Counted from the first letter of the stretch, positions 47,793 to 59,361 are shown. The stretch is 64,000 nt of DNA from Callorhinus ursinus (GCF_003265705.1 NW_020312775.1:5040822-5104821); one strand, 5' to 3'. Program-made: numbers and translations. The notes: generated by a model from the letters alone, not told the origin.

Positions 47793-48164
47793 AGATGCCC
47801 TAGCATTTAATGTATCATCTTTCATGGAGTATGCAAGTATCTTCAAATTCCATTGGTTATTTCTTTCTCTCTTCTACCAAAGTGAAAAACATAGAGATGT
47901 ATTTAATACCTAATATCTGGATACCCTCAGAATAGTGACGCATAAGCATACTACTTCCTCTATAGTCATTTACTACATTTTAAAGAATGTTCTGCTGTTC
48001 AGCTTTTTAAAAAAAAAAGTTAGAACTTAGAATAAAAAAAAACAGATAAAATGAAGTCGGACAAAAGTAGATCATGTTTGTTGATAAAGATTTTCCTTGG
48101 GGGGAAATATTTTATTTCCATTTGTGAGGTTTAGGGCAGAATGATAAATTATACCTTATGTATG

Positions 48165-48355
48165 CTTTTTCTATTTTACAAAGCATGTTCAAAGTCATTA
48201 TTATACCTAGTCCTAATAACAACATATGTGAAGTAGGCAAGGCAATTATTATTGTTTCAGTTTTATAAATGGGAAAACAGAACATTTTTCCTAACTTTGC
48301 AAAGACCAAGACTAGAACTTAGGTCTATTGCTACTCAGTCAACATATCTTTTAAT
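48165..48355 (-). mobile_element. MIR-like ancient SINE, reverse orientation
   Basis: Reads aaagtcattattatacctagtc, gttttataaatgggaaaaca, gaccaagactagaacttagg in reversed MIR order. Confidence 0.65.
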
Positions 48356-48359
48356 TCAA

Positions 48360-50055
48360 ATGGATTAATAAAAATGCTTTGCATTTGTATAGAACATTAA
48401 AATTTGAAAGTACTTTTATATATATGGAGCAAATAAAGTGGACAGAGTATTTCTCAACAGTGTGTAAAATAAAACAGGATCTCTTTAGGTCTCAAGTCAG
48501 TCCCATGATAAAAGAATCTAGAGATCAGAAACTGAACAGATTTTCTGTGCACAAATTTGATAATGCCTTAGGAGCCATGAAAAAGACATTTACCAGATGT
48601 TTGCTTCTGATGAGGTAAAGAGGGGTGGATATCTTCACCCCTCAGAATCATTTTCAACTGTTACTCATGACTTTTTTTTTTTACTCAAAGAACATCAATT
48701 GGTGACTAGGTCATATTCCCCTTCTCACTGATGATTTTGGAAAGCTTTTCTATAGTTCTTTTGTTAATTTTTCATTGACTTTCCATTCTCACCAAAATTC
48801 AGTTGTATAATTTCAGTGATGTTGGTTACATATTTCTTTACATTTCTAACTTCACTAATGAATTGGAACAATGTAATTGGTTATTATCTTTTTTTACCCA
48901 TGTAACACAAAGTAGAGTATCATCACATGATTACTAGACATATTGACTTGTTTTTTCCTTGCATGTTTTTTAGTTGTCCTGTTATAAAGCTAATTCACCT
49001 CCTATATGTTGAAGTTTTAAAACCAGAAGAACTGGAAATATTCAATGAAAAGCTAAGTTTACTTGTTATAATTTTCATAAACTCTATCTCAAACTGATCC
49101 TAATTAGAAGTAATTAGTAAATAGATTTCTATTATAGGTAAAGATACTGATATATTTTTCTACGTTATAAAAATAGTACATGATTGAGAGTTTACTACAA
49201 GAGTATATTACTTGAATAGTTATACTAATATCACTATCATTGTCCATAAACTGTGCATATTCAACGCACCATACATGCCCTTCATAAATGAAAATAAAGT
49301 TTTAGTAAATTTTAAATCAAAGCAAAAGGAAACGAACTCATAGATTCATTGCTATGATACCCAATTTATGTTCTTGTAAATACCAAAATGGCTTTAAATC
49401 ATATCTATATCTATGTACAAATATTTGTATATGTTACATGTTCTTTAGTACACATGTACATCCAAAAAACATAACTATATTGGGTTATTTTTTCAAGCTT
49501 TTTTAAAAATATCACTTCTCAATATGAATAAATCCTATAGAAAAGCTTTTAATCTCTTAAAACTTAGCTTCTGGTGGGAATAATGAGAATTTGTCAGGTT
49601 GGGGGGTACATTAACTCTTTCAGACAAATTATATCTCATTTTATGTTCTGAAAAGATGGTTTCCCAGATGAGTCTCCAGTGGCCTAAAAGGGTTTATGCA
49701 TCCTTTAGCTGAGCAGTATATTCTCTTCTCATCATTAGCATCATGGACCAAATGTCTATCAATTCTCTAAATAAAGTTTGAAATAGATAGCTCATAGTCT
49801 AGGTAGTTTTGGGCTGAAGTTCAAACAAGCAAGCCTGTTCTAATAGAAAATTTTTGTCCTGACTGATCCTAAAAAACATCTGCTCCATTCAGGTTCTTAG
49901 AATGTGATTTCTATCTAAGAGTTTAAGAGATAATTCTTAATACCTTCATTTTAAATCAAAACATAACAAAGGAATAATATTGGAAACATTTTAGTCTCCT
50001 TTCTTTTGTCAAACTGAAGTCATGCCAGGATAAGAAGTTAATGCTTTCTATTTAC
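48360..50055. other. Unrecognised AT-rich intronic sequence
   Basis: No gene, SINE or L1 recognised in 1.7 kb. Confidence 0.45.
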
Positions 50056-50059
50056 TTGC

Positions 50060-50340
50060 CAGAACATTTATTAAGATAACTTTCTACAAAGCAATGTGCT
50101 AAGCTTATTGTAGACTACTCAAAAATGAGTAAGAATCTATATCTCAAAAGACTTTATAACCCAGTGTGCAAAACAGACATGCATATAAGCAGAGTATAAG
50201 TAAGCCAGCAAGTATAATAATCAAAGTATTAAAATGTTAAGAGAATGCAGGGGATAGGGAAATTAATTTTGATTGTAATGATTAAGGAAGGCTTTCTAGA
50301 GGAGATGGTACAAGTGAGGAGCCAATTTTTAACTTAGTTT
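50060..50340 (-). mobile_element. L2 LINE 3' end, reverse orientation
   Basis: Shows ccagaacatttattaagataac, gcaatgtgctaagcttattg, agactttataacccagtgtg, and aaggaaggctttctagagga, the reversed L2 3' order. Confidence 0.65.
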
Positions 50341-50464
50341 ATAAACCTTTCAAAAAGAAAATTTCTCCCACTTGAGGGAGACTGGAAAGGATACAATAGT
50401 TTCACAGTGAACAAATGTGGAATTTATCTCAGATTTATGAAGTTTTCTGATTCTGGGGGCTACA

Positions 50465-50755
50465 CAATACCATGGTTATTAGCACAAGGCTTGGAGTCTG
50501 AAAAATTAAGACTTGAATCCTGGCTCTCATTAACTAGACTTACTATGTTTGTGATCTCACACATGTGGTTGAATCTTTGAACCTCTGTAGACTCAATCTT
50601 CACATATTTAAACTGGTGTTAATAATAGTACCTACCTCATAGGTTTGCTTTGGATATTACTTGAAATTATTAGTGTATGAGAGTGTGTGTGTGTGTGTGT
50701 ATTCCTAGCACTGTGACTTGCACATGACATTCACTAAACAGTTTGCTATTATTAC
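50465..50755 (+). mobile_element. MIR ancient SINE, nearly full length
   Basis: Contains atggttattagcacaaggct, tggagtctgaaaaattaag, cttgaatcctggctctcatt, aatagtacctacctcatagg, and the 3' end ctagcactgtgacttgcaca. A (GT)9 run at 50683-50700 interrupts it. Confidence 0.8.
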
Positions 50756-50980
50756 TATTCTATTATCACTTTTATTTTTATTATTACTATTTTATTATAC
50801 TTTCTATTTCAAATCAAGGCAAAAATAAGTAAAATAAAAGACTTAATACTATTATGAAGAGTGGGTATTTCAAAGAATGGGAACAATCTTCCTTTTTAAA
50901 AAAGCAATATTTTCCCTATGTGGTTTTCTAAAACAACTGGCTTTTCAATGTATGCATTATCTCCATTATTGATGTTCGTT

Positions 50981-51004
50981 TGTTTGTTTATTTATTTATT
51001 TATT
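50981..51004. repeat. (TTTG)n(TTTA)n simple repeat
   Basis: A few TTTG units followed by about four TTTA units. Confidence 0.85.
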
Positions 51005-51327
51005 CCTGGACCCTCTCTCCCTGAGCAGTCTCATAAAAAGTTCTGCTTTGTTGCTTTGAACTTCCTAATTTTCTGAGTTTGAGACCAGCAGGCAATTGAA
51101 GGTAACAAGAGAGAGTCAGAACCACTTAAATTCCCTCCAGTCTAGCCTAGATTCTCCATTTTTCTTCAGGAGCTAGAAAACAGCCTGGCTTACTATAACC
51201 ATATAACAAAAAGTGGGGAGGACTTGGCTTTTGATGTTCCTTTTTGTTTTTGTTTTCTTGATTACATGGCATTTATTTTACAAAGTGTGAATCATTATCT
51301 CACTAAAACCTGTTACTGGCATGTTTT

Positions 51328-51518
51328 TTTTTTTAAGATTTTATTTATTTATTTGAGAGAGAGACACAGTGAGAGAGGGAACACAAGCAGGGGGAGTGGG
51401 AGAGGGAGAAGCAGGCTTCCATTGAGCAGGGAGCCCAGTGTGGGGCTCTATCTCAGGACCCCAGGATCATGACCTGAGCCGAAGGCAGATGCTTAATGAC
51501 TGAGCGACCCAGGCACCC
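51328..51518 (-). mobile_element. Carnivore SINE, reverse orientation
   Basis: Tail, GA tract, gaagcaggcttccattgagc, gagccgaaggcagatgctta, and head ending gcgacccaggcaccc. TSD TACTGGCATGTTTT / TAATGGCATGTTTT (51314 and 51519). Confidence 0.95.
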
Positions 51519-52011
51519 TAATGGCATGTTTTCAAATGTGATTAATGTTACTGTGGTTGAATAATAACTGTTTTTTTCATCTTTAAAAAAAAATTTCTTA
51601 CTAAAGAAAGTGGAATAAAATTTAACATAATTGAAATGCAGTGGAGACCCCAAATCTGTTTTGAATTGTCTGGTAAGGACAGTGCGCTTCCTCAGTAACT
51701 TGATTTTTAACCACTTCAAATGACTTTCCTTCCTACTATGAGGAAATTCCAGGAGTTGATAGTTGACAGGGTGTTAATGTCATTAGCATTCTGTCAGCTC
51801 TTCTTGTCAATGTGTTAAAGGTGCCCCTGGCTGAGTCACTCCCTGTCCTCCAGTTGGTGAAATGATTTAGCCAGCAGTCAATCAAAAAGCTAAGCTGATT
51901 TTGGGCAATAGACAGCCTTGCCATTGACAAAATCTATGTGAGTAACTGTGGTAAGAAATTTGTCAACAGGATATAAGAAGTAAGGTCAACATTGTGGTTA
52001 ATGGGCTTTTA

Positions 52012-52106
52012 TTTTTTTTTTTAATTTTTTTTATTGTTATGTTAATCACCATATATTACACCATTAGTTTTTGATGCAGTGTTCCATGATTCATTGTTTG
52101 TTCATA
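52012..52106 (-). mobile_element. Minimal young L1 3' end, reverse orientation
   Basis: Only about 95 bases of the youngest carnivore L1 3' end (attgttatgttaatcacc, ccattagtttttgatgcagt) plus a T-rich tail. A perfect 17-bp TSD TGGTTAATGGGCTTTTA lies at 51995-52011 and 52107-52123. Confidence 0.9.
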
Positions 52107-52683
52107 TGGTTAATGGGCTTTTAGTTAGCAGTCCATTCACAGTGTTCCCTCTCACCTCTCTTTAGTATGGGCTATTTCTCAAAACTTTGAAAATGTGATT
52201 TCAGGTGTGATTCTGAACCTCACCCCACCATTATTTGCAACAGGAGCCAAACACAGATAGAGAACACATAATTCCTAGTAATCTTAAAAGAGAAAAAGAG
52301 AAACCTCTAGAAATTAATTAATTAAAAACAATAGGGGTATTACAAATATCTTCATGGTTGTTGAAGTTATCCTGACATGATTTGAGCTCACTACAATGAA
52401 ACAGGCATAATGGTGGTCAATTTTAGCATCAGATATGTAAAGTAATCCTCATTTAATAAACAAGAACATCTTTTTAAAATTTCAAGTATGTAAAATTAGG
52501 CAATGTCTAATCCAGAGGAAACATTCAATAAATGAGAGTGAATATTACCATTTTTAAACTTACTAAAAAAAGAATATAGGTTCTATTTTAATTCACCACA
52601 CAATTGAACTAAAACTTCCAATACTATTATGAGCATAAGCACATGAAGAATACCAAGAACTCTGCTTTTGAAAAAAATCAGGA

Positions 52684-52876
52684 TGGGGTGCCTGGGTGGC
52701 TCAGTCGTTAAATGTCTGCCTTGGGCTCAGGTCATGATCCCAGGGTCCTGGGATTGAGCCCCGCATCGGGCTCCCTGCTCAGCGGGAAGTCTGCTTCTCC
52801 CTCTCCCACTCCCACTGCTTGTGTTCCCTCTCTCGCTGTGTTTCTGTCAAATAAATAAAATCTTTAAAAAATTTTT
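52684..52876 (+). mobile_element. Carnivore SINE, forward orientation
   Basis: Complete head (gtgcctgggtggctcagtcg), cgcatcgggctccctgctca block, CT-rich tract, and aaataaataaaatcttt tail. TSD AAAAAATCAGGA(T) at about 52673 and 52877. Confidence 0.95.
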
Positions 52877-53321
52877 AAAAAATCAGGATAATAGCAATAA
52901 CTTCCCCACATGGTTATTTAGATTTCTGAACAATGTGCATTTCTATATATATAGTGCTATTATATCCATTATAGATCATCCCCTTTGATCCTAGAACCTC
53001 CCTACTGACTCTAACCATGATTTATAAGACAATTTCCCCCATTTCTCCCTGTTTTGTAGTCTTCTAAAATTAGTTTTGCTTACTCTTTCCATCTATTTTT
53101 TTGAGGAAGAAAAAGCAACCAATTTTGGATAGAGAAAGGGAGACAGAGGTGATAAGGTTCCTTCTAAAGCCACTGGCTATTTTTCAGGATGCAGGAAATA
53201 GCCTGAGCCAATCCATTCATAGGACAGGTTTTATTCTTTTTTTTTAAACTCCTAGGTCAGTTTTTCTTTTTTGACATTTCCTTTAAAAAGGTCTGGATAA
53301 TCCCTTTTAAATCTGATTATA

Positions 53322-53522
53322 GGGGCGCTTGGGTGGCTCAGTTGGTTAAGCGACTGCCTTCGGCTCAGGTCATGATCCTGGAGTCCCAGGATCGAGTCCC
53401 ACATCGGGCTCCCTGCTCAGCAGGGACTCTACTTCTCCCTCTGACCCTCTTCCCTCTCATGCTCTCTATCTCTCGTTCTCTCTCTCTCAAATAAATAAAT
53501 AAAATCTTTAAAAAAAATAAAC
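53322..53522 (+). mobile_element. Full-length carnivore SINE, forward orientation
   Basis: Low-divergence copy starting ggggcgcttgggtggctcag, with the ttaagcgactgccttcggct head also seen in the copy at 44226. Perfect 13-bp TSD AAATCTGATTATA at 53309-53321 and 53523-53535. Confidence 0.95.
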
Positions 53523-53587
53523 AAATCTGATTATATTTTACATGCATGCTCTAAAAAGGTGATTTAATGTTATTTAAGTTCCTGAGA

Positions 53588-53745
53588 TTTTTAAAAAAAG
53601 ATTTTATTTATTTATTTGTCAGAGAGAGAGAGAGAGAGGACAGCAGGGGGAATGGCAGGCAGAGGGAGAAGCTGGTTCCAGGATCCTGGGACCATGACCT
53701 GAGCCAAAGGCAGGTACTTAACCAACTGAGCCACCCAGGTGTCCC
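53588..53745 (-). mobile_element. Carnivore SINE with small internal deletion, reverse orientation
   Basis: Tail, GA tract, and gagggagaagctggttccag joined to the ggatcctgggaccatgac block, missing the central segment. Head intact. Short TSD CCTGAGA at 53581 and 53746. It lies 65 bases from the previous, oppositely oriented SINE, so the pair could fold into a hairpin. Confidence 0.9.
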
Positions 53746-53884
53746 CCTGAGAAGATTTATATGAAGAAAAGTTTAATAACCACAAGCACAGCCTACTGCT
53801 GTTTACCAATATCCCTTTGGAAGAGCTAATTAAAAGTAGGAGTTGGGTCTATATGGTCTTCATTGTCTCTAGCTATATTCTGTG

Positions 53885-53985
53885 ATTCAAAATGTATCTA
53901 CTGAGTGCCTATATGTTGTGATGGGCATATAGAAATTAACACACCAGATATGATCTTGACAATGGAGACCGCAAGCCAGAGAAGC
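53885..53985 (-). mobile_element. L2-like LINE 3' end fragment, reverse orientation
   Basis: Shows tctactgagtgcctatatgttg, tgggcatatagaaattaac, and gatcttgacaatggaga. Diverged. Confidence 0.5.
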
Positions 53986-54267
53986 ATGTAAATGCCAGAC
54001 TGTCAGTAACCTGAGGTCAAGTTTTCCATCTTGTGCACTATCATATTTTCATGGTCTGGCAATGCCTAGTACATTTTAAGTGTTCAATCAATATTGTGAA
54101 AGAGTAAGGGTGAACATAAGGTGCTACGGGACTTAGCTCAATCTGGAGATGTGGTGAAGATTCAACCTGCATATTCAGTTGGTCTCTGGCCATCATGCCA
54201 TTGTTGCTAACTATAGTACTGGTGCTATTCTGAAAGCCTAGAGGCATGACAGTGCTATTCAGTTTTT

Positions 54268-54442
54268 TTTTTTAATGTTTTATTTATTTATTCATGAGAG
54301 TCAGAGAGAGAGAGGCAGAGGCAGAAGGAGAAGCAGGCTCCCCGCCTAGCAGGGAGCCCGATGCGGGACTCGATCCCAGGACCCTGGGATCATGACCTGA
54401 GCTCAAGGCAGATGCTTAACCATCTGAGCCACCCAGGCACCC
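54268..54442 (-). mobile_element. Young carnivore SINE, reverse orientation
   Basis: Same subtype as the copy at 47593: cccgatgcgggactcgatcc and agaagcaggctccccgccta. Perfect 17-bp TSD AGTGCTATTCAGTTTTT at 54251-54267 and 54443-54459. Confidence 0.95.
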
Positions 54443-54597
54443 AGTGCTATTCAGTTTTTGAACTCACAGTCCTTATAAGAGAGATTACTCTTTAAGTGGG
54501 TACGATTACCTTCAAGGGAAACTACTCCCATACTTGTGCCTGTGTATTCAGTTTAAAGTTCAGTGACCTGAAGCAAAGCAAATTACTGGCAGGGGAC

Positions 54598-54737
54598 AGA
54601 AACATCGGACAAATCATCTACTACAAAGAATCCTGTATGAGAAATAGAAACATCAGAAAAATCATCCACTACAAAGAATCCTGTATGAGAAATAGAAACA
54701 TCGGAAAAATCATCCACTACAAAGAATCCTGTATGAA
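54598..54737. repeat. 48-bp minisatellite, about 2.9 copies
   Basis: Units start at 54598, 54646 and 54694, each an agaaacatc start followed by the catccactacaaagaatcc block. They differ by only a few bases. The unit length is a multiple of three, so a 112-codon ORF at 54496-54834 stays open through it with a 16-residue repeat. Nothing else supports coding. Confidence 0.95.
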
Positions 54738-54839
54738 AAAAAGAATCATGGTTCTAATTTTAAAACATAATCAAGTATTCCACTTTAAAATATCCTTCTT
54801 TTACGGAAGTGCCAGAAGAGTAGAAAAATACTAATTAGG

Positions 54840-56688
54840 CACCATAATTCATATAACATATATACATATGAAGATCATGTATTTTGTTTGTAATTTTCTA
54901 GAAGATTAAAACTCTCAATGGGTGCCTACAGAGTCTTCCAAAGCAAGAATAATTTGAGCAACAGTTCTATCATAATTCATTAACTTGGAGTTTTTAACCA
55001 ACTCAACTCAATATTCTAAACTTTTTACCTAAAATAAATTGCTGTATATTTTATTTTGTTTTTTTTTAAATATGATATGCAAAGTAAGAGCCCCATACAT
55101 TTTAATATAGTTTGCAATCCCCTTGTGGACAAACACTCACACTTTTGTGCCACTTAAATGAAGAATAACCATTCATCTGTAACATACAGATACAGAAGGC
55201 TCTGGATTTTCATTTTAAAGTGCTTAATTACCTGAATAAAGACAGAAATAAAATAAAAGAGTCTAGGCCAAGTTCATGAGGGTTTGAAATTACTTTTTTT
55301 TTCTAAATGAGCAACAAAGCCTCCTCAATGTTGCAAGCTGTTGTGTGGCCATAAGCCAATAGAAGAAAATGTTAAAAAGAACAAGAGGTTCGGGAATTAA
55401 ATTCAAATATATGAGGCAAGAACCAAAATCAAAAGCTGAAAGATGTAGGTGGTGTTTCCAGCCACAGGACTATGACATATTTGTAAGAAAAATCCAATAA
55501 AGCAATACAGTTAAATAAAGCAATAAAGTTAAATCTTCACATTAAGTATCCCGATGTGGGAAGTTACATAATCCAAGGTTATTTTTGAGGATTTCCTGCC
55601 TCCAGTCACCCACAAACTTCTGTTTCCAGTATTCCTATTTATTAAAGTACTCAGCATCACTATCGGGCCACATAAAACATAGTATTAATTCATGAACCCA
55701 AAGCCTTAGAATGAAAAGCCATTTTTCACATAAATCTAAACTGCCATTCTCAAGTAATTTGAGTTCAGTACCATAATTTCTAAGTTTAGCAGGAAAGTAA
55801 GCATATCACAGAAGAAAAAGGCAATAGATTTAACCTTGAAACAAGGTGACTGCCATATAGTTGTTGAAAGAATTTACTTATTATCAGATAAAGAATTTAT
55901 AGTATTTATTCCCTCTAGAGATATAAAATGGTGATCAATCAGCAGTTCAAGATATTTATTTACACCTAGAAGAGGATTATGACTTTTAACTTTTGAAAAC
56001 CAAAATAGAAAAAAAAAAAAAACCCAGCTCTAATGTAGTTTATCTTTTAGATGCCAGATTTAACATTAAATAATTCAAGCTAAATGTTATTTCTCAAGTT
56101 CTTCTTTCATATATTTCTATATTTCATATGAACATACTGTAGATAAAATAGGGGTTTAAAAAACATCTATTTAGAATGCTTAATGTTATATAGACAGCTT
56201 CTATAAGTTATTGAAATACATAATCTACTGATCAATTCATCTATCCCTCCGTCCAACAACCATTTTACCTATCCTTCCCAATCCTTTCAATCTACTGATA
56301 TTAGTCATCCTCTGATTCCCTTGAATATGCATGTGTACCCTCAGGAAATACCTGTACACATGCAAAGAGAAAAAAAAGTCTCTGACCAAAAAATCTTATG
56401 GTGATCCTTTCCTTTAAACAACTGGTTATATAAGGGGATTCTTTGTTTTGTTTTGGGTCTAATCAAGCCTTATAAGACTTACCTTGTGTATCTAGTGGGC
56501 CTTCAAATGAAATGCTTCTTTGATAAATGGCGTGTTTTTCTTATATAATTGTTTCCTTGCCTACTCCACCTGGTCCAAACAACTGTGAACTAAAATTTAT
56601 GCTGCTGATACAAAAACAGCCCATACACAAATTCACCCAGACAGCCTGAATAGATAGACTGGTAAGTTTAGAACTAACCACACAGTAA
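54840..56688. other. Unrecognised AT-rich intronic sequence
   Basis: No SINE or L1 recognised in the 1.85 kb on the downstream side of the exon. This is the repeat-poor proximal part of the putative minor intron. Confidence 0.45.
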
Positions 56689-56775
56689 ATACACACATGC
56701 ATGTGCACGCATGCACACACGCGCACACACGCGCGCACACACACACACACAGGCAGAGAGAGAGAGAGAGAGAGA
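56689..56775. repeat. Alternating purine-pyrimidine (CA/CG) tract joined to (GA)n
   Basis: 56689-56751 alternates purine and pyrimidine without a break. It includes acgcgc and cgcgcg cores, a strong Z-DNA candidate. 56752-56775 is (GA)n. In the DIAPH2 transcript these appear as (CU)n then (UG/CG)n, starting about 37 bases after the splice donor. Confidence 0.9.
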
Positions 56776-56803
56776 AACTAATAAACAAAATGCTTAAATA
56801 AAT

Positions 56804-56812
56804 AAAGGATAT
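56804..56812 (-). promoter_or_regulatory. DIAPH2: U12-type (AT-AC) 5' splice site of the DIAPH2 exon
   Basis: Homology to diaphanous proteins ends after codon Thr at 56813. The next nine minus-strand bases are ATATCCTTT, an exact match to the U12-type AT-AC donor consensus recognised by U11/U6atac. There is no GT at this junction. The only nearby GT lies inside the conserved KFVEKM block, and using it would remove conserved residues. Established knowledge: this long donor motif is nearly diagnostic of minor-class introns. I believe diaphanous formin genes carry minor introns, but could not check that. The matching AC acceptor and branch site were not found, so they probably lie below position 1. 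Confidence 0.8.
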
Positions 56813-56937
56813 TGTCATCTTCTCCACAAACTTATCATGTTGATTTTCTGTTTCAGGGAATTTCTTGATGTCACGTTCCAGATTAATAATTTGTTGTTCC
56901 ATTGCTGTAAGGTTGCTCTTGAGAATTTGAGCTGAAA
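56813..56937 (-). CDS. DIAPH2: Internal coding exon of DIAPH2 (diaphanous-related formin 2), late FH2 region
   Basis: Read on the minus strand, the exon supplies two bases that complete a Val codon, then 41 codons. These include AQILKSNLTAMEQQI, LERDIKKFP and ENQHDKFVEKMT, which I recognise as the coiled C-terminal part of the FH2 domain of diaphanous formins, closest to DIAPH2 (DIAPH1 and DIAPH3 differ more here). The FH2 domain dimerises and nucleates and elongates unbranched actin filaments under Rho GTPase control. The acceptor is pyrimidine-rich and ends in TTTAG at 56942-56938. A second AG six bases on would start the exon at 56931 in the same phase and drop two residues. Phase is 1 at the start and 0 at the end. 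There is no stop or frameshift, so the exon looks functional. No flanking exon was found, which fits the very large introns of this gene. The 3' boundary is set by an AT-AC type donor, described separately. Confidence 0.9.
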
Positions 56938-58740
56938 CTAAAGAACAATGTGCAAAGTGTTTAGAGTATTTTACCAAATATTCCATGAAACAACTAAAAG
57001 AAAACAGTATCATTTAAAATATTTTCTAATGTGTAGAATAGTTTCATGAAGTCAACTCACATTTTTCTGAATTACTGCTCATAAAAATTCTACTCTCTAT
57101 GAAATAAGTGAAAATGTGTAATATAATATATCAAATCATGTTTAATATGAGAATGTCACCATTTTATTCAGCCATTAGTTCAAATGAAGCTATTTCTATT
57201 TAAATTTATTGATGGAATTCCTAATACTTCATTCTTTAAAATCTAATTTGAAGATTAAAGAGAAACCAATGTTCAAAGAGATCTTACTTTATTGATGCAC
57301 GTTCTTGGCTATATAAATGATATAAAGGTAAATTATAAAAGGGTTCAAATATTTTTCTTTTGTTGAAACATCATGATTTTTATAAAACAACATCTATGAT
57401 AAAAGTTCTTGTTTTAGTACTTTTCATATGCATAGAGATGTGAAAAATTACTGTTGATACATAAAGAGGATTTAGAGCAAAACCCCAGAGAATACATATG
57501 CACATACATACCATACCCACAAAGCTTCAGAGTGCCCTCAAACACTATCATTAATTGCTTTAATTACCCCTAACGTTATCTGTACTTTTCTTTTTCTCTC
57601 CTCATTGACAACCAATAATTTTAAATAGAGTATTCAAACTGCTCCTAAATACATACACATTTTCCCGATCTCTTATGATGCCCTCTCTTCACAGAGTTAC
57701 TTTTTAAACGTATACTATTTTATAGATACACTATTACTGAATGACTGCCAATTACAAATGAAGACACTTCTATCAATATCAATGCATTTGGCAGAGTTCT
57801 AGTTGAAAAGACACAGTTAAGTATTAGAATTTAATAGGTTAGACTGTGACATTGGTTTTTAAATCAAGGCTCTGAAACACTGTTCTTTTCATTAAAGTAC
57901 TGTGAAACACAAATAGGGTAATATTACAGCTCTTTTTTTTTAAAGTAAATTTTGGTCTCATTCAGAGGCATATCAGAATTGCAATGAAAAATTCAAGAGA
58001 CTGACAAAATCAACCTCCTGGCAAATTTCAGCCAAACTCTTCTGACACAAATTCATCACACTGACACCCATACCTTTATAACTCAAGAAGGAGAAATTGC
58101 CTTAAATATACATGGAAGTTCAAGAGACTGAAAATCAAACACCAACACTAAAGACAATTTTTTTCTATTAATCTGTCAATTCAAATAACTCTTTCCAATT
58201 AAGTTCCACTTGTTTAGCTCTGACAGCTTGGAAATTATTCTTTATCAGAGAAGTCTGAGTTTTGTCTTGCCAAAAATTTACTAATGGTTCAATAATCATT
58301 GCTTGCTTTATTTAAAGGATGAGTTTGCTGTGGAGGAAATCATTTTCTCTTACTTTAAAACTGAATTTTTTCACTTGGATTTTTCCACTAGAGTCTCAAT
58401 AATTATTCAAAAGGTTTGTTCTTCTTCATGTGCTTGGTTGAAAAATTGAAGGTATGAAATTCACAAGTTAGTTATGTCATTTAGGTTACATAAAAGAAAT
58501 AAACTCATGAAAATGTTCTGTAATAAACAAAATGTGCCCAAAGGCCAGATTTAGGTCACAGTAGTAATCCCCCCACTAGAAGAAATAGTAATTCCAGTAG
58601 TAAAAATGGGATGGTGACAATGATTCATCTTCTGATTGTTCAGTACAGAAATAGCCTAATCAAGTGCTATGCACACAAAAGTCTAGATATCTCAAAAAAA
58701 CAAGAGACAATATTTTTAATCAACTTGAATTCAGAATAAA
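56938..58740. other. Unrecognised AT-rich intronic sequence upstream of the exon
   Basis: No SINE, L1 or further DIAPH2 exon recognised. Confidence 0.45.
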
Positions 58741-58744
58741 GCAA

Positions 58745-59040
58745 TATGTGCCAGACATCTGTGCTCCTCAATTTCACATGTCAAATCCTAAATCCTCTAT
58801 AAGTCCCTCCAGAATTCTAGTCCAAATTCTCTACCATTTATAGGCACTTCTGTTTGTTCAAGTGATCTTCCACATATCACCTTCCACTTTGATAATAATT
58901 TTTGTTTTGTGCACATAAACACAGAGCCTCCATTATAAAATCTCAAGCTACATAATGGTAAGATCTGTATCTAATACTTTGCTTTCCCCTCTGTATTTGT
59001 CAAACATAATACTCAATAAATGTTGGATGAATATGCATAT
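58745..59040 (+). mobile_element. L2-like LINE 3' end
   Basis: Contains taaatcctctataagtccct, acagagcctccattataaaa, atggtaagatctgtatctaa, and catatactcaat-like ending in ataaatgttggatgaat. Confidence 0.6.
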
Positions 59041-59361
59041 TTCAAAAAGTTTTGGTTCAGATTTAAATTCATGCCTACTCTTTTTCAGTTTCTTTTTTTA
59101 AATAAGTTTTTATCTAAATTCCAGTTAGCTAACATACAGTGTAATATTATTTTCAGGTGTACAATATAGTCATTCCACACTTTCATAAAACACCTGGTGT
59201 TTCTCACCACAAGAGCACCCCTTAACCCCCATCATCTATTTAACCCATTGCCCCACCCACCTCCCCTCTAGTGACCATCAGTTTGTTCTCCGTAGTTAAG
59301 AGTCTTGTTTCTGGCTTTGTTTCTTTCTTTCTTCTCTTTGCTTATTTGTTTTGTTTTCTGG

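Larger units (their letters stand above)
1..56812 (-). other. DIAPH2: DIAPH2 intron downstream of the exon (inferred; 3' end outside window)
   Basis: On the minus strand this region follows the exon. The next coding block expected in diaphanous proteins, up to the C-terminal autoregulatory region, was looked for by eye on the minus strand and not seen. The intron therefore appears to exceed 56.8 kb. Its content is almost entirely retroelements of several ages plus unrecognised AT-rich sequence. A nested gene cannot be excluded, but no spliced or long ORF was recognised. Confidence 0.6.

Noticed and set aside
54598..54737. Regular repeat as a CRISPR array
   Set aside because: Units are contiguous with no unique spacers, and the DNA is mammalian.
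54496..54834. 112-codon ORF with a 16-residue repeat
   Set aside because: The frame stays open only because the minisatellite unit is 48 bases. There is no other coding evidence.
56821..56834. Ordinary GT donor inside the DIAPH2 exon
   Set aside because: A GT occurs within the KFVEKM codons, but using it would delete conserved residues and it matches the donor consensus poorly. The AT-AC site sits exactly where the homology ends.
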